NCBI GenBank assembly: GCA_933228895.1
Contig: OW121848.1
Coordinates: 86,075,470-86,139,469 of the forward strand
DNA length: 64,000 nucleotides
Source of the DNA: Platycnemis pennipes
Taxonomy: Eukaryota > Arthropoda > Insecta > Odonata > Platycnemididae
Reading direction: 5' to 3'
Translations under genes and position numbers: made by a program
Notes under the pieces: generated by a model
The model's database searches: none
What the model was told of the DNA's origin: nothing
What the model saw: only the letters and a program-made list of their open reading frames with translations
Shown here: in pieces, positions 24,233 to 37,229 of the stretch
Position numbering within the stretch: the stretch's first letter is position 1
Layout of the letters: every line of letters starts with the position of its first letter

Positions 24233-27200
24233 AATGTGTTCCGTAAATGTGGGAGTAAATGTGTTCCGTATATCCCCCAGTAAAATCACTCTTTTTATTC
24301 TGATGGGGAAATGAAGATTTTTTATTAACGATGTAAAACGGTAACTTTTCATTCAGTGGAACTTGTCTGAAATATTGCCTAAACAAGCGAACATGATAAA
24401 AGGAAATCATTATGAATAAAAAGTGATTAATAAAGACTCACTAAAGATTTTACTGAGTCTTCTCCTAGGAAAATCGAAAAATCTCTCTGTGAATAATAAT
24501 TATCGAAAAACCTCCGACAAAAACGTCAGAATCATCTTCTAAATCTTTTTAATTCTTAATGCTCAGCCTTAGCTATCTAAAGATTGCCATACGTCACACG
24601 GATTCCCTTCGGAGTGAACTATTAGTTTCGAACTATATCTGAAAGAGAAGCATTTTTATACCCTCTTTCACTGATTAATTCAGATGTGAAGAGAGAAAAG
24701 AAGCAGGGCGAAAGAAAGTTGGAAGTGGGTCTGCTGTTGCCTTCACATCCAAATTGCAAGGAGACAATGGAAGTGATCGTAAAACACGAGAACAATTTAA
24801 CGATTGCATTGATACTGTCGTTTGGCGATGAACATAAAGTTACTTGAATCAATATTTATAGCAAGAAGCTCGCGTTATTGGAAGGGAGTGGATATTCCTA
24901 CTTTTAACTTGTGTTTCTATGGTGTTGAGAATTCTCTTTCCCCAATGATAAAAGAACATTATTAATTCACTTCCTACTAAAATGAAGGGAAGGGGTTTTG
25001 AGTTTGTTACTCCCCTCTCTGCCAGTACTTAATCCAGCGAATACGCACCAGACGCATATCGGGGGCTGGATTCTACTGGATAACATGACTTTGATCACGT
25101 AATATAAAATAATGAATCAAATTTAATACCTCGTGTTCCTTATGATTTCGAAATGCGTACGCAAAATAGAAGAGTAATATTTTCCCTTCGTAATAGTAGT
25201 GTTGCATCGGGTATGAAGGTGTATAAATGACTTCAAGGATAAATATGTTCTCTATGATATATTTTTTCAAATACATTTTTTAATTAATTTCGTGTCTTTC
25301 TGCCCTATTTATTTTTTTTGTTTTTTATTTTGATTAAGCACCTCAGGAAATATTTTTTTTTACAATAACGACACGTATTGACTCCATTATTTTGCTATAT
25401 ATGTGGTGAAGCTAAGCGAGATTTATCTTTCAAATACATGATTTATAAATTAAAAGCTCTCGAGCTAGCCGCGAAAACTTTAGCGGAGTTACCATTCAAA
25501 CGCTGTATCCCGAAACAGATGACGCTATGCCAGGAGCTTCGTTTCGGCATTTTTTTCGGTGATATAGCACTCCGTTTTCTGAAATGTTATTACGTTAACG
25601 CCTTTGTGTCGTATTTCTACGAGTACTACGTACATTCAATGCCGTTGTTGATGATTATCTCTAATTATAAAATTTGCAACTACTGTAATCCGTGTGCCGA
25701 GCTTATAACTTTAGAGGGGGCAGTGAAAAGTTGAGAAGAATCATGACTCATATTTCACAGCCTAAAGAAAAGAAAATAACATTTTAAACTAATTTTATTA
25801 GCAAAGTGCATTTTTCTGATGTATAAAACACATAATTTCATTTCTCTTACTGTAAAATCATAGTATTGAAGAGAAAAAAGTACAATTTCCAATGCTAGAG
25901 GAAATGTATTCAGAACTCTCAGCAAATATACAACATATGGTTTCCTATTTCCTATATCTTCAAATTATATTGTTAATCTTTTTATTTTATTCAAAGCTTA
26001 TATTTGAAATTTTGACATCAAAAGAAGGTTTTTTACTATGCTATCATTTTTAGTGCACTCTCCAAATATACTCAAGTAAGACTAGGTGTATTGTAAATGG
26101 ATCGATAGCTTTGTAAAAAGAGCCACCCTCTTAACTTACTTTGATATTATGAAAGGATGATCATTCCTTGAGTTAGGACGTGATTCGGGACTGAAGTCTT
26201 CTATTTTAAAATAATTCACATAGTTTAACTGACACAAACATTTTTTTCTCTTTGGCTTGTAGACTTGATATCCAATGACAATATTCCACACAAAATATGG
26301 AGCTTAAGTTTGATGTTTAAAACACTTTGCCTCGGGTTCAATGCAGAGGAAATAGAATAAAATATAAAATAAATTGAGATGTAAAAATTGAGTACTGAGA
26401 AATCTTAAATTTACAAATGCTCAGGAAACCTTCAATAAAGACGTTTGGGCTAATTCGACACGGAATTTTTATTATTGCTAAGAGCATGAATAATAATAAC
26501 CACTCGACAAAAACTTAAGGTAGGAAGTCACGAGAAAGTAATGAAGAAAATTCTCCTTTCTCTTTTGATTCCATACAAAGATTTCTTTCTCCTATCTTTT
26601 CTCTTTTTCCCATTGAGCTTAAATTTCCATCTATCACAGTCTTCAAAAAACCATTTTCCTTATCACAGACTTATTCTACTCTCTATCTTTGACTCCTTCC
26701 AATTTCCTTCAAAAACATAAATCTCCTCCCATACTATTACAAGCATTCGTCATTAGCCTTTGTATTCGTCCACCTACTCTTCTTCTTTTATAACCAAATC
26801 AACTCCTCAAAAGCCTCCTTTGTGTTTAAACTCTTCTGTATAGTGTCAACATTCGACATTACAGAGCATCATGATCCATTTTAGACAATTTACGAGTCTT
26901 GTATGGATGTTAGTTTCTATCTACAGTTTTTTCTTACGATTAACGGCATATTTATGAAAAAGCATTTCAACGAGTATCGCAGTTACTAGACGGAATTATC
27001 CTCTGAATACTGTGCAGTTATTAACATGGCTCCACCTACTGTAGTCTGTAACCACCTAGTTACAGACTAGTTACAGTAACAGCTACAGTGCCTAGTTACA
27101 GTTAGTTTTATATTAGCAATCCCTACTGACTGGCTATCATTCGCTTAATCGTCAAGAGACTTTACCTAATTTATCAACTTTACTTCTCTCTTTAGTGGCC

Positions 27201-28012
27201 CCACATAAATTATGGAACCCATAAGCATAAGGGAGGAGAGAGGTGGAATCAACTCTTACGACTCCCTGTCGACTAGGGATATGAACTGATTTCCCTATAA
27301 AAATAAAGAGGAACATCCTGTGAGATCCGTTCTTTCAAGCATCGGAGTACCGTACCACAAGTAAGTCTCTGCAGTTAATAATAACTCAAAAAGCCTTACT
27401 TCCTTTTCACCTAAACAAGAGTATCGCAAATTCTTTGCAATAACCTGAACGTCTCCGGAATCTTACCTTGCCCAATAATTCTAGTAAGGTTTATTTCTGT
27501 GATAAAAACCTATAAACTCGATAAAAACCTGTTTAACTTGGTCCTGACTATTGAGAAATGCTGGAGCCATATTGCAGGTCTCACGGGTAAATTAATAAGT
27601 TGCGAAAAGGGTGATTCATCTTCAATACTGGCCAAACAAATTTTGGGCACCCCTAGCTACTATCCTTCATATTGAGAGGAAAGGGCTTGATGCGTTCGAA
27701 CCTTTCGAAATTACCCAGCATGGCAAAAGCTATTCGTAAAAGACCGGGTGTTATCCAATAACTCTCCACTCCTGGTTTGTTTTGACTAAAATATGTTACT
27801 GACGATGGTTTGGTAGCCGAAACAGGTTGTACATGGAATGCGTTTCTTCTAGAAAATTGCTTCCTCTCGTAGAGTTTGATGCACTTTGGCCAGCAATAGA
27901 CAACACAGTAAAAATGCAATTTAAGGGCAAGAAGTATTGCACTTAAGACCAGTGTAAAAGATTACAACTTTAAATGTTCATAAACATCACTAATACTCAC
28001 CAACATGCAAAA
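24233..28012. other. AT-rich spacer, no gene seen
   Basis: Very AT-rich. The longest frame (25378-25734 +, 118 codons) contains several cysteines but no motif I can name. Around 27044-27101 the string CTAGTTACAG occurs three times and forms a small stem with 27044-27052. Nothing else is supported. Confidence 0.5.
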
Positions 28013-28255
28013 AAATCGTGTTCGATCCGAACGAAAGTTAGATGGTGATAGTAGAGCTAACCAAGCATTAAGACGATGCTCGAAATATGAATACAAGGTG
28101 AGGTGGGCATTGTCTTTCCCTGTGATGGCCGTGGTTTCAAATTACTTCGGATTTAGCTTAACATGCTAAACGAAGTCAAACTCTGATTTCAAACGGGGAC
28201 CTGTAATCAACACCACGAGAACCTACCCACTCTCCCGGGATGCATTCGGAAAACA
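28013..28255 (-). mobile_element. Family B SINE, minus strand
   Basis: Shares with other family B copies the terminal TGTTCGATCC (28019 on), the TAGAGCTAACC block, and GGGCATTGTCTTTCCCTG (28107-28124). A degraded tRNA-like head lies near 28195-28250 on the reverse complement. It is diverged and presumably inactive. Confidence 0.7.
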
Positions 28256-28865
28256 TGTACCTAATTAAATTAAAATTTTTGTGAGCATTTTCCTCAATTC
28301 TTTTTCAAATTCTGTGATGAATTGAGTATTATATTAAATAGAACTCTGGTATAAAAATTGTGACGGTCGAAACGTTATCGAAAATTATGACAGATTCTTG
28401 GAGAGAACGAATGACCATGACCATAACGTGAAAACGCCTATGACACCGTTGCATCTTACTGTCACTGAGAAGTATTAAATTGTGAAAACGCCTTAGATAT
28501 AACAAATATTCAATCTAGAGTACATATAAATATTCATATTTATTGTAATCTCGTCAACCGAATGAATAAATTTCAAACGAATGTGCAAATATTTTATTAG
28601 ACCAGTATAAATGAATGAACGAACAAAAATCTCCCAGACAGCTGCAGTAAAATATAGCAATTACCTACGTAGAGCTGAGGGTAATAAATAAACATGGGTA
28701 ATGAAGTACTACCAATGTCAGGTTCCCCTAAAAGACTGCCATAGCCGTTCTTGGATTCAAAGAAGCTAAACCCAATTCATGAGTATTCTCGAAACCGGCA
28801 GGTCTGAAACAGGTCTTCATTTCACGATTACAGAAGGCTCTTTCGCACCTGAAGAGAACACGACT
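28256..28865. other. AT-rich spacer, no gene seen
   Basis: No notable open frame, repeat or RNA recognised. Confidence 0.5.
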
Positions 28866-28869
28866 ATTA

Positions 28870-29900
28870 TTTCAACCCGGACATCCAAAATCCTGAAAAA
28901 TAAAAGCGATATCCGTCAGAGTGGTCGTCGTCAGGACATTCAACAGGGTATGTGAGACTAAAAGGAACTGGGTAGGGAGGGGCAAGGCGAGGAGGTTGCG
29001 GGATTTTTTTTGATCCGGCGTAAGATATTTTACAGCGTAAGTCACCTTGGGGTTTTGAATTCCGCCGACTACAACCAGTTACCCGCCCACCCACCCTCTC
29101 CTCCACTCTCCCTCCTCCCTCGTCCTCACGCACCCCGACGCCTAGCCCCGCAGGCGGCGAGAGCAGGGGATTTGGCGCGGGGGAGGAGGAGGAAAGAAGA
29201 AAGCGAAAACCTGTGAATTATCGCCGGCCATAACTTAAGTTCCGGGCGTGTTCACAATACGAACCATGCCGCGAAGGAAAAAGCGGGCTTCGTTCTTAAC
29301 GTCGAGCAGTAGGGAGAGAAAGAGAGAGAGAGAGGGAGGGAGGGAGTGAAAGAGCGAGGGAGATGAAGAGAAAGGGGAGGAAAGGGAGAACTCACGCATT
29401 GGTACGGATCGGCAGGAGGAGCGTCGTCGACGACGTCTTCCCTTTCGCACTCCCATTGCTCCTTCAGACATCCCCTCCCGTCCCCATCTCTTCACAAACC
29501 TTGAAGCCTTTAAGGGACGCGGACGAACGCCCGCGATGTTTCTCCCCAAAGGGGATGCGGAGAGGGATAAAGAGATGTAATGAAAAGCTGCCGTGCGAAT
29601 AACGACCCTCGCGACAAGGATTGATTCCTTCAGACTCACACTCTCCCTTCCCTCGCTCCCAATTTATTCCACGGTGGTGCGGACGAAGTGGATTCGTTCC
29701 CGGGCCATCCGATCCTGCGGGGTCTTATTAAGTGGGTGGAAATATTTTCGGATGTGGATGGATGAAGCTGAACCTTACAGATCGCGCTGCGAAGCCGAGT
29801 GGGTGTTCCCTACTTGTGCCGCGAATCTCCTCTCGATTTTGACTCATTCCCTCCAAGTCTGCACGCAAGGCTCTTGATGCGCCGATCCGCTTCATTATCC
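28870..29900. other. GC-rich island with GA repeat
   Basis: CpG-containing island with alternating pyrimidine-rich (about 29075-29150) and purine-rich (about 29155-29395) blocks. It includes an AG-repeat tract at about 29311-29340, a sequence type bound by GAGA-type factors in insects. Overlapping frames on both strands (29235-29639 -, 29593-29877 +, 29728-30015 -) are not recognisable. A regulatory role is inference only. Confidence 0.45.
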
Positions 29901-31439
29901 ATGCGGTGGGAGCAAGGGGTGGGCGCGTTCCTTCTTTGATTCGGCAAGGGCTCATGAAATCAAGTACACGGGTTAATACTACCGGTGGTGTTTGCTCACA
30001 GCGGGGATTGCGCAAAGTCGATTAATCAACGCTGGGAATGAATCACATTTACACGAATGATACGAAATATCATGTTCAAGTGTGCACTTTATCTCCTTGA
30101 CTGAAAATCAGTGTAAATCATCACCTTTGTGATCAAAGAGGTCACAGATGGAAATCACTGCTCATCACTGATGGAAATTCGAATACAGATCACCTTGCTT
30201 GACGTGAAAATATTACATTTTTTCTTAATACCATTGGTAAAGTGAAATCGTATCGCGTATGCAGGAGCTAAATTCAGATATAAATGTACATAAAGTACCC
30301 TGTTTATAACAGATCAGTCTAATAGGCATGGAAAAAAGCAGATGTTCGAACAGTTTTCGACACGAAGACATTAGTCATTGATGGATCAAATAAGAGTGAG
30401 TTGACACATTGAAGAGATCAGAAAAAGAGATGCTAAATAAGTAAACATGAGTAACTAATGTTTTTATACATCTATAACTGGTGGTAAATGTTACTGATGT
30501 TTCAGAGAAAAATCTCTAATTCATCAAAACATACCCGAGGTGGCTTACAAAGAGGTCAACATGATACATCAGAGACGTCTTTCCAAAACTAACAGTTCCC
30601 TAAAGATATTTGGATATTGGATTTCCATAAATGTATTCAAGTGCAAGGATAAGCGAAAAGTTTGACTTCCCGAAATATCTCCTCCTGCAATATGATACAA
30701 AAGTATATCATCTGTGATGCCATCTTGAATTAGGGACATTTTCTGTAAATATTTTAACTGTGACGACGAATACTTCAACACTCGAAATATTCCTACATTT
30801 ATAACCAATCCTTTGGCTATCAACAACGCTGACAAAGATAAATGCACCAGGTAGCAGAATTGGAAAAACATTTAAAGGTCAATGAAAGGACTTGTGAGTG
30901 GGATTAGCATCTGTTCCACTCTCGGCAGTTCTCGCCACCACTTCCTTTGCGAGTTTCAATGGCTGTTGCTTGTACCATAATTTGTAACCTCGGATTTCAC
31001 TAACTTTGAGACTTTTGTTTAAAAGAAAAATGAAAAAAATTTTAGCATATATACACTTTCCAAACCAACTCAGCCAATCAAAAAGTCGAAGCGTAACGGA
31101 AAATAGATAGCGATTATACATTTAAATATAAAATATCTTGAAAATGTATGCACCCCATTCGCGTAGTACAATATGAATAGCTCACCGTATTTACAGCAGA
31201 ATCTAGAATCTATTATCAAAGAGTTGTCTCACGAAAGAGTGGGATATATTGATAGTAGATATTATTCAGGGTATACAGATCAGCACTCGGATCCAACACC
31301 GAATCTCAAAGAAGATTCTCTTTGGAAGCGAAAACTTTCAAATTCATTTCTTCAAATTCATCACCTCGGATTTATAAATGAAGGTGGATCGATTTGGGAC
31401 TGTAGAGCTAGACAAGTCCTCCCAACCTAGTCCCTAGCG
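29901..31439. other. AT-rich spacer, no gene seen
   Basis: Short frames (30569-30871 -, 30879-31121 -, 31173-31430 +) have no recognisable domain. Confidence 0.5.
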
Positions 31440-31610
31440 TGAGTGAGAATCTGGCTGGTATCGGGGCCCAGTTCCATTCTCTGGAGTATCAATGGTCGCC
31501 CACAAGTATCTGGTTGGTATTTGTTTGACGTTCACCAAAGTCCTTTCCCCTGAATTGAACCCAAGATCATTGGTTGGTAAGTGAACAGGTACTCACTCAT
31601 GCTCTATCTT
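31440..31610 (-). mobile_element. tRNA-like SINE candidate
   Basis: The reverse complement of 31552-31605 gives a tRNA-like head with a B-box-like GGGTTCAATTC. CTTTCCCCTG lies just beside it, as in family B, but the body is different. It may be a separate subfamily or a rearranged family B copy. Confidence 0.45.
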
Positions 31611-31863
31611 CTACATTAATGGGTGATTTTTAGACTTTGACATTAGCCACAGTGAAAGTTATTGTCGTTCCATAACTATACGGCAAAGGAATCCAGGTAC
31701 GGGTTTAGGCAAGAATGGAGGAAGGACCTGATGCAAAACTGTAATTGGTGTCCTTGCCGAAAAAATAAAAAAATCAGGAGGTGATTACTTATTTTAATAT
31801 GTCTGTATTTCCTTATCTGATGAAATGATTGATCAAGTAGCTTAGTGTTAATATTCGTGTTTT

Positions 31864-32135
31864 TGTTCAACCCAAAAGTTGGTGTTGTTGATGAAGTTAA
31901 AGCTCACAAATTAAACACAACGGCGTGTGACAGTCATACATAAGGGCTAAGGGTAAGAGTGACAGTTCTTCTTAGTCGACTTCATTTCCTGTATTTCATG
32001 TGGTTTCACAGAAAGATCTGGTACCCGGAACAGAGCAGTATGTGATAGTCGAAGTAACATCAATGAGTTGTTGGATCCGAACCCTAAACGTACGGTCAGT
32101 TGCCCGGTCACTGGGCTACCATCCTGTCCCAATAT
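31864..32135 (-). mobile_element. Family B SINE, minus strand
   Basis: On the minus strand the head carries TAGCCCAGTGA (A-box-like, rc of 32107-32117) and GGGTTCGGATCC (B-box-like, rc of about 32074-32085), spaced as in tRNA promoters. It ends at TGTTCAACCCAAAAG (31866 on), nearly identical to the 61.6 kb copy. It is the clearest tRNA-like head apart from the 61.6 kb copy. Confidence 0.78.
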
Positions 32136-32735
32136 TCGTGGTATAAATTTATTTTGGATTGTTTTGGCGCCACTCTTGTATATATGCCCTCATACCATGC
32201 TAATCCCTCTCCGTTGGTCCCGGGTATGAGCTTAAGCGCTTTTTTGTGTCAACATGCTTGAAAAATAAATTTGAGGATTGTGACGGAGGTGCCTAATTGA
32301 GAATAGGAAATAATTCCTAATTAGTATGGCCATATTCTCGAGGAATACTGGGTGGCCTTTTTAAATTAAGATGTTTAATGTAGTTTCCGTTTACATACGA
32401 TGTTTTAGGCGATTCCGGAGAATTAGAGAAAGATTTACTGATCCACATGCGATTTATAAAATGGCTATAGCCATCACTGTGTGTATGTGCTATGAAAACA
32501 AACTGTGGTTTTCTCTTAGTAAATATATTTTACTCAAACCCTTATTTAACGCTTATTTATTTAACGCTTTTGCTCGCTCACATCTTGCAATTATATTAGT
32601 GTAATTAATATCTTAGCCTTCAAAGCGACCGTAGTACTACCCAAAAACCATTAAGGTGTCTAATTTTAACCACTTCTTCTCAGGAAAATAATTGGCTGAA
32701 TAAACGTCGTCTTCAAATCTCGAAAGAAGGGCTCG
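32136..32735. other. AT-rich spacer, no gene seen
   Basis: Only a short unrecognised frame (32371-32604 +). Confidence 0.5.
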
Positions 32736-32738
32736 CAA

Positions 32739-33290
32739 TTGCGGCAATGTCCCCTCTCCGGCATGCTGGCGAACGGAAGGAATTTTTTTTGTTTCTCACT
32801 CAGTTCCAGGAGGCCTCTTCATCTCCCGGCACCCTCCTCGCCACCGGCGACACCGCCGATACTGCGTCTGACCACTGGACGCGGTGGTGCGAAACAAGCG
32901 GACTTTCCACGGAAGGGATTGCTAGGCCGGCCAGCGGGGCCGGGGAAGGGAAGGTGCGGGGGCGGTCGGTCTGCGGGAAGGCGAGCTGCGGGGGCGGGGG
33001 GAGCTATCGACGTGGAAACCCCATCGAGGCGCCTGCACTTGCGGGCCGAAGGTTGCGGTGGCAGCTGCGGTGACACGATTGGCAGGCGGCCCCAATTACT
33101 TTTCGCGGGCCGGGCCTCCCATTTTCCTTTGTTTGAGGATAGGGATAGAGGAATAGTGGGGACGGGTGGATAACGAGGCCTGGCCGTGCCCAAATGGGAC
33201 GCGGTGGTGGTAGGGAGAGATTTTTCCAGCGCAAGCTTTGGAAATGGCTGAAAATTCCACGAACGGGGTCGGTCAATTACTTGAGAAAAA
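32739..33290. other. GC-rich CpG-containing island
   Basis: Highest-GC patch of the left half, with many CpGs. Three overlapping frames of 108-144 codons on both strands (32739-33173 +, 32747-33073 +, 32819-33193 -) are Arg/Gly/Pro/Ala-rich and mutually exclusive, so they are probably compositional. It could be a CpG-island promoter, but no initiator or TATA context is convincing. Confidence 0.5.
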
Positions 33291-35690
33291 CCCCGGACAT
33301 CCGGCAGGGCGTGACGAAAAGGCAGTGATTCACGCTTCTGGTCTTAAATTTTCGATGTGCTTAACTGATAAATATGACATCATCGTATTTAATGAGGGGC
33401 GTGAAATAATCGCCGAGAATTGTTGGTGGCTAAAAATGTATCTGTCCACACATTTTACGATTTAACTTAATCTGAACTAACGGAAGGAATGATGACTCAT
33501 ATTTACTTGAAAATCAACAATACAATGCCACATTCTTCTTTCTTTTCGTAACGTATTTTTTCAAGAAACGGACAAATCAACCTAATTCCGTATTGCCGAG
33601 AATATGGTACGTGCAACATCCAAATTGTAGGTAAAATTCAAAGCATGATTCCACTGATACATTCGCGAACTATTAACTCTAGGAATCATAGACCTGGATG
33701 ATTATTTTTGTTATGAGAAAATAATTCCAGTGTCCTTCACAGTTACTCTGCCAAAACAAGCGTTAAAAAAGACTTAGCATGAAAATTTGAAAACATAAAT
33801 AAAAAGTAGGTTATTTCTGCACGAGTAAATTCCATTGATGTTTTCTTTAATACCATGGCAACTGAATATTTGCAGTTTGCGACGATTGTTATTTAGAAAT
33901 TAGAAAAGTTATTTAGAAAGAATAATTTATTGCAATTAGTCTAATGTACGAGTTTAACGTTATGTTTCGCTAAAATTAAAGAGAGCGAATTTTAGATCCT
34001 ACCATTGAGATTATTGCTAAAGTTTATAAGAGGCTGTCCGATTATTTAACTTCAATATCTACGCCGCCAAAATAGAATAGAGAAGGAAGGAAATTGGTGG
34101 ACATGCGAAGGTGTTGAGGATAAAGCATTGGTTCATTTTAGCGATATGCTGTTGAAAATAGATAGGAGAAAGCTATTAAGGAAATTTGATTTTAGATCAA
34201 ATAATAGAGTAGAGATCGAGGGAAAACATATGGAGTTTGGTATCGACATCTTACTACAACAGAAAGTCATGCTTACACAGCAGGTAGTGCAGCATGTAAA
34301 CCTTAACCAGTCAGGAAGGTGTTCAGCTAATCTTCAAGCATAAGAAGAAACCAATGGGGGCGTTTACTCGGAACCGAAATCGCAATTTTGTACACGAACA
34401 CGTTAGATGGAAACGAAAAACGAATTTTTGTGAAAAAATTAATCTTCTAACCACAACCATTCGCTCATAAATCAAAAATTAAAATAAGCAAAAGGTGACG
34501 CCCACCGAAAATGCTGCTGTGATAACATTGACGTCATTTTCCTCCCGTCTTGACTGCTTTCAGGGGAGGGGGAAGGGAGTGGAGGGGGGTTCTCGGAAGG
34601 TCTGCTCGCACAGATGCTGTCGAAATCGCTCCCATTGGCCGAGTCAGCTGTGTCCCCCCCTTTGCGATAAGGCGGAGTAGCTTCGCGGGCTCAGTTGTGA
34701 TTGGACGAAGTCGATATACGTTAGAGGTTGCACCACACCCACTTTTCCGAAAGGGTTAAAAACATCAGTTTTTCGCCGCTTATAACTCGGGAAATAATTG
34801 TCGGATCAGAAAACGGAAAAATACGGGTCTTTTTATTTTACAAACTCTATCAGATTCGGCAATAAAAAAAATATGGTAAACGACCCCATTGCAAAAATAA
34901 AATGAATGACAAAGGCGTAAAAACGCACAGTCTACTTGCATACGATTGAAAGGTATGGACGCTGGCGTTAGTAAGAAAATATGGTAGGAAAAAATATATG
35001 TACCAGAAAAAAGTGAAGATAAAACGGATATAATGGCTGGCGAATAAGCCTAAGGGGGTTTGTGAACTGACGAAGACTAAACCTGATCGGGCTTATTTTT
35101 CGGTGGAAAACTTCTAAGGGCATCTATTGGAGGGAAATTGAAAGGTGAGACCTCGAAGAGGGTTATCTAGATGAATAGTATGAAACAGGATATTTCATTT
35201 GTAAAATCGATGGTATTTGTGGAGGCATCATAAAAATGTGAGAATGGACTATTCCATAAAAGTAGGTTCATTGCTCTATTGATATTTTTCAGTTAACATT
35301 GTATAAGAAATTATAATTAAGTGAATGATGTTAATAGACCTACGAATTATTTGACACAAATGGTACAATTTAAACAATTTCCCCTCAGCCATTGCCGAAA
35401 ATCAAACCGTCACCGCATGATTCTAGCACAGAAATTCTTTACTTCATTAGGTTATATAAAGAGACGTTCTTTTCTCCGATGCCATCCATACCACTCGGAT
35501 GTTGGTAATCATGATCTTAGAATGTTGTGATGGTACCTAATTATGGATTATAAGGTGACACCTTTCGTGAAAATTTCCAAATTTCCAAAAACACGAGCAG
35601 ATAAAAAGGTATAAATTATCAGTATTGCCATTTTTCGCACACTCGGACTGAGGCACTTGAGGAAACGGTCGGAATTGCATTCCTCAGCTT
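33291..35690. other. AT-rich spacer with a small GC-rich patch
   Basis: No gene seen. About 34530-34740 is GC-richer and gives two overlapping frames (34495-34680, 34550-34759) without recognisable domains. Confidence 0.5.
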
Positions 35691-36240
35691 CTTTCAAAAA
35701 TCCCACCTTCTTCATACCGATCTTGATTCACGCGCACCTGCTGGATACAGCCGAGCCAGCAGGCGCGACAGCCGTTAAGAAATCCCACGTCCAGCGCCCA
35801 GGGACCCCAGGGAACTACCCCTCACCATAATCCTTTTTTTCCCCGCCATTCGTTGAAATGTGCACTAGACTCAGTCAAAGGGATGTGAGAAGGCGATCGA
35901 AAGGATAGATTCCGGCCGGAGAAACGTTTTTAAGAGGAAAGACCCGTAGGTGTGCCTCGGCGTGGTTGTATGAGGAGGCCGTTTACCACGCACCTGTCGC
36001 CTCCTGGCTGGGAAGGCTCCGCGGGCGGGCCCGAGTCCGCAAGGGAGATGGAAGAGTGGCATCACCCGGGAGAACTTGGGAATAGGACTGGAGTGGAAGG
36101 AGGGGATTAGGATGGACGACTTGGACGGCTCGAAAAAGATGGGTGACCGACGCTTATCGAGAGCTGCGGGATGCTGCGTGGGCGTAACCATCTTGCGGAA
36201 TTATAGAAAAAATTCGCATCCTCCGACCAGTCGCACCCAT
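35691..36240. other. GC-rich island
   Basis: Mixed GC-rich sequence with purine bias after about 36020. A short inverted repeat, CCTGCTGG and CCAGCAGG, lies near 35736-35763. Opposite-strand frames overlap (35871-36191 -, 36076-36330 +) and are unrecognised. Confidence 0.45.
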
Positions 36241-37229
36241 AAAAAATGCCCATATGACGCCAAGTATGACAGCAGCTTACCTCAGTTCCATCTCCAGAAG
36301 TTTTCAAAACTCAAAATCCTTCGCGGATGATCGAAAAGTCGTTTCCGCTGGGGTAACATACACATTTTATCCCGGCAGAAAACACTCCACTTCACCAATT
36401 AGGCACCTAGTCACTAACTACGGAATAGGAAATGTCCTAAACTCATCCATGTGATGAGTTTTTACTTTCTTCTAAGGAAATGAGCGATGTGTCTGAACCG
36501 GCGATTTTACTGATTACGTTCGTGCCGCGAGGAATGGGGCAGATTCGTTAAGAAATCAACCTTCGTCAAACTATTGTGCGCTGCTTCGCAAGGTTTTATC
36601 ACGCATTTCGTAAATTGTATTGGCGCTGAATCACTCATGATGACTGCTATGTGTGCGTATAAATGAAGTAAATTTTATTTATAAACCTGAGGAATATGCC
36701 ATTGAAAAATCCATTCAAGCTCGTATCACGTTAAAGGAATGAGAAACCAATGGAATATTCTAGCGTTTCTATTGGGGAAGATAAATTTTACTCTGCTCAA
36801 AAATCCAGTGGAAAATATTGTGGAAAAATCCAGTGAGCGGAGAAAACTTGGAGAAATTTTGGAAAAGTACTGAAACAATATTTTTAAAAGCAGTAAGCAT
36901 AAACTAGTTCATTAATTTCCGAGCAGGAAAGTCTTAGTTTTTTTAGTGAGTTACATCTCAGTCAAGAATACGCTTCATCAAAATAGGAATTCAAAATCAC
37001 GTATTTGCTTTTCTCTATTATATTTATCCCATCCAATTATCATTCATGAACTGCTCGGTAAAAATGGGTTTCTTAGCCGCTTTAGGGTAAAAGCGGATGA
37101 GAAATGGGAAGTCATCTATTGTGATTGGCACTCGCAAGATATTTTGGCAGATACGGGAATATCCCCATTGTTTACATTAAGCCTAGACCGCTTTGAAGAG
37201 ACGAAGAATTTTTACATTCGAGAGACGAG
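36241..37229. other. AT-rich spacer; start of an unrecognised long open frame
   Basis: The + strand frame 36946-37809 (287 codons) opens in this AT-rich part and stays open for about 95 codons before running into the GC-rich island. I recognise no domain. The second half is low-complexity. It could include a degraded coding exon or be chance. Confidence 0.35.
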
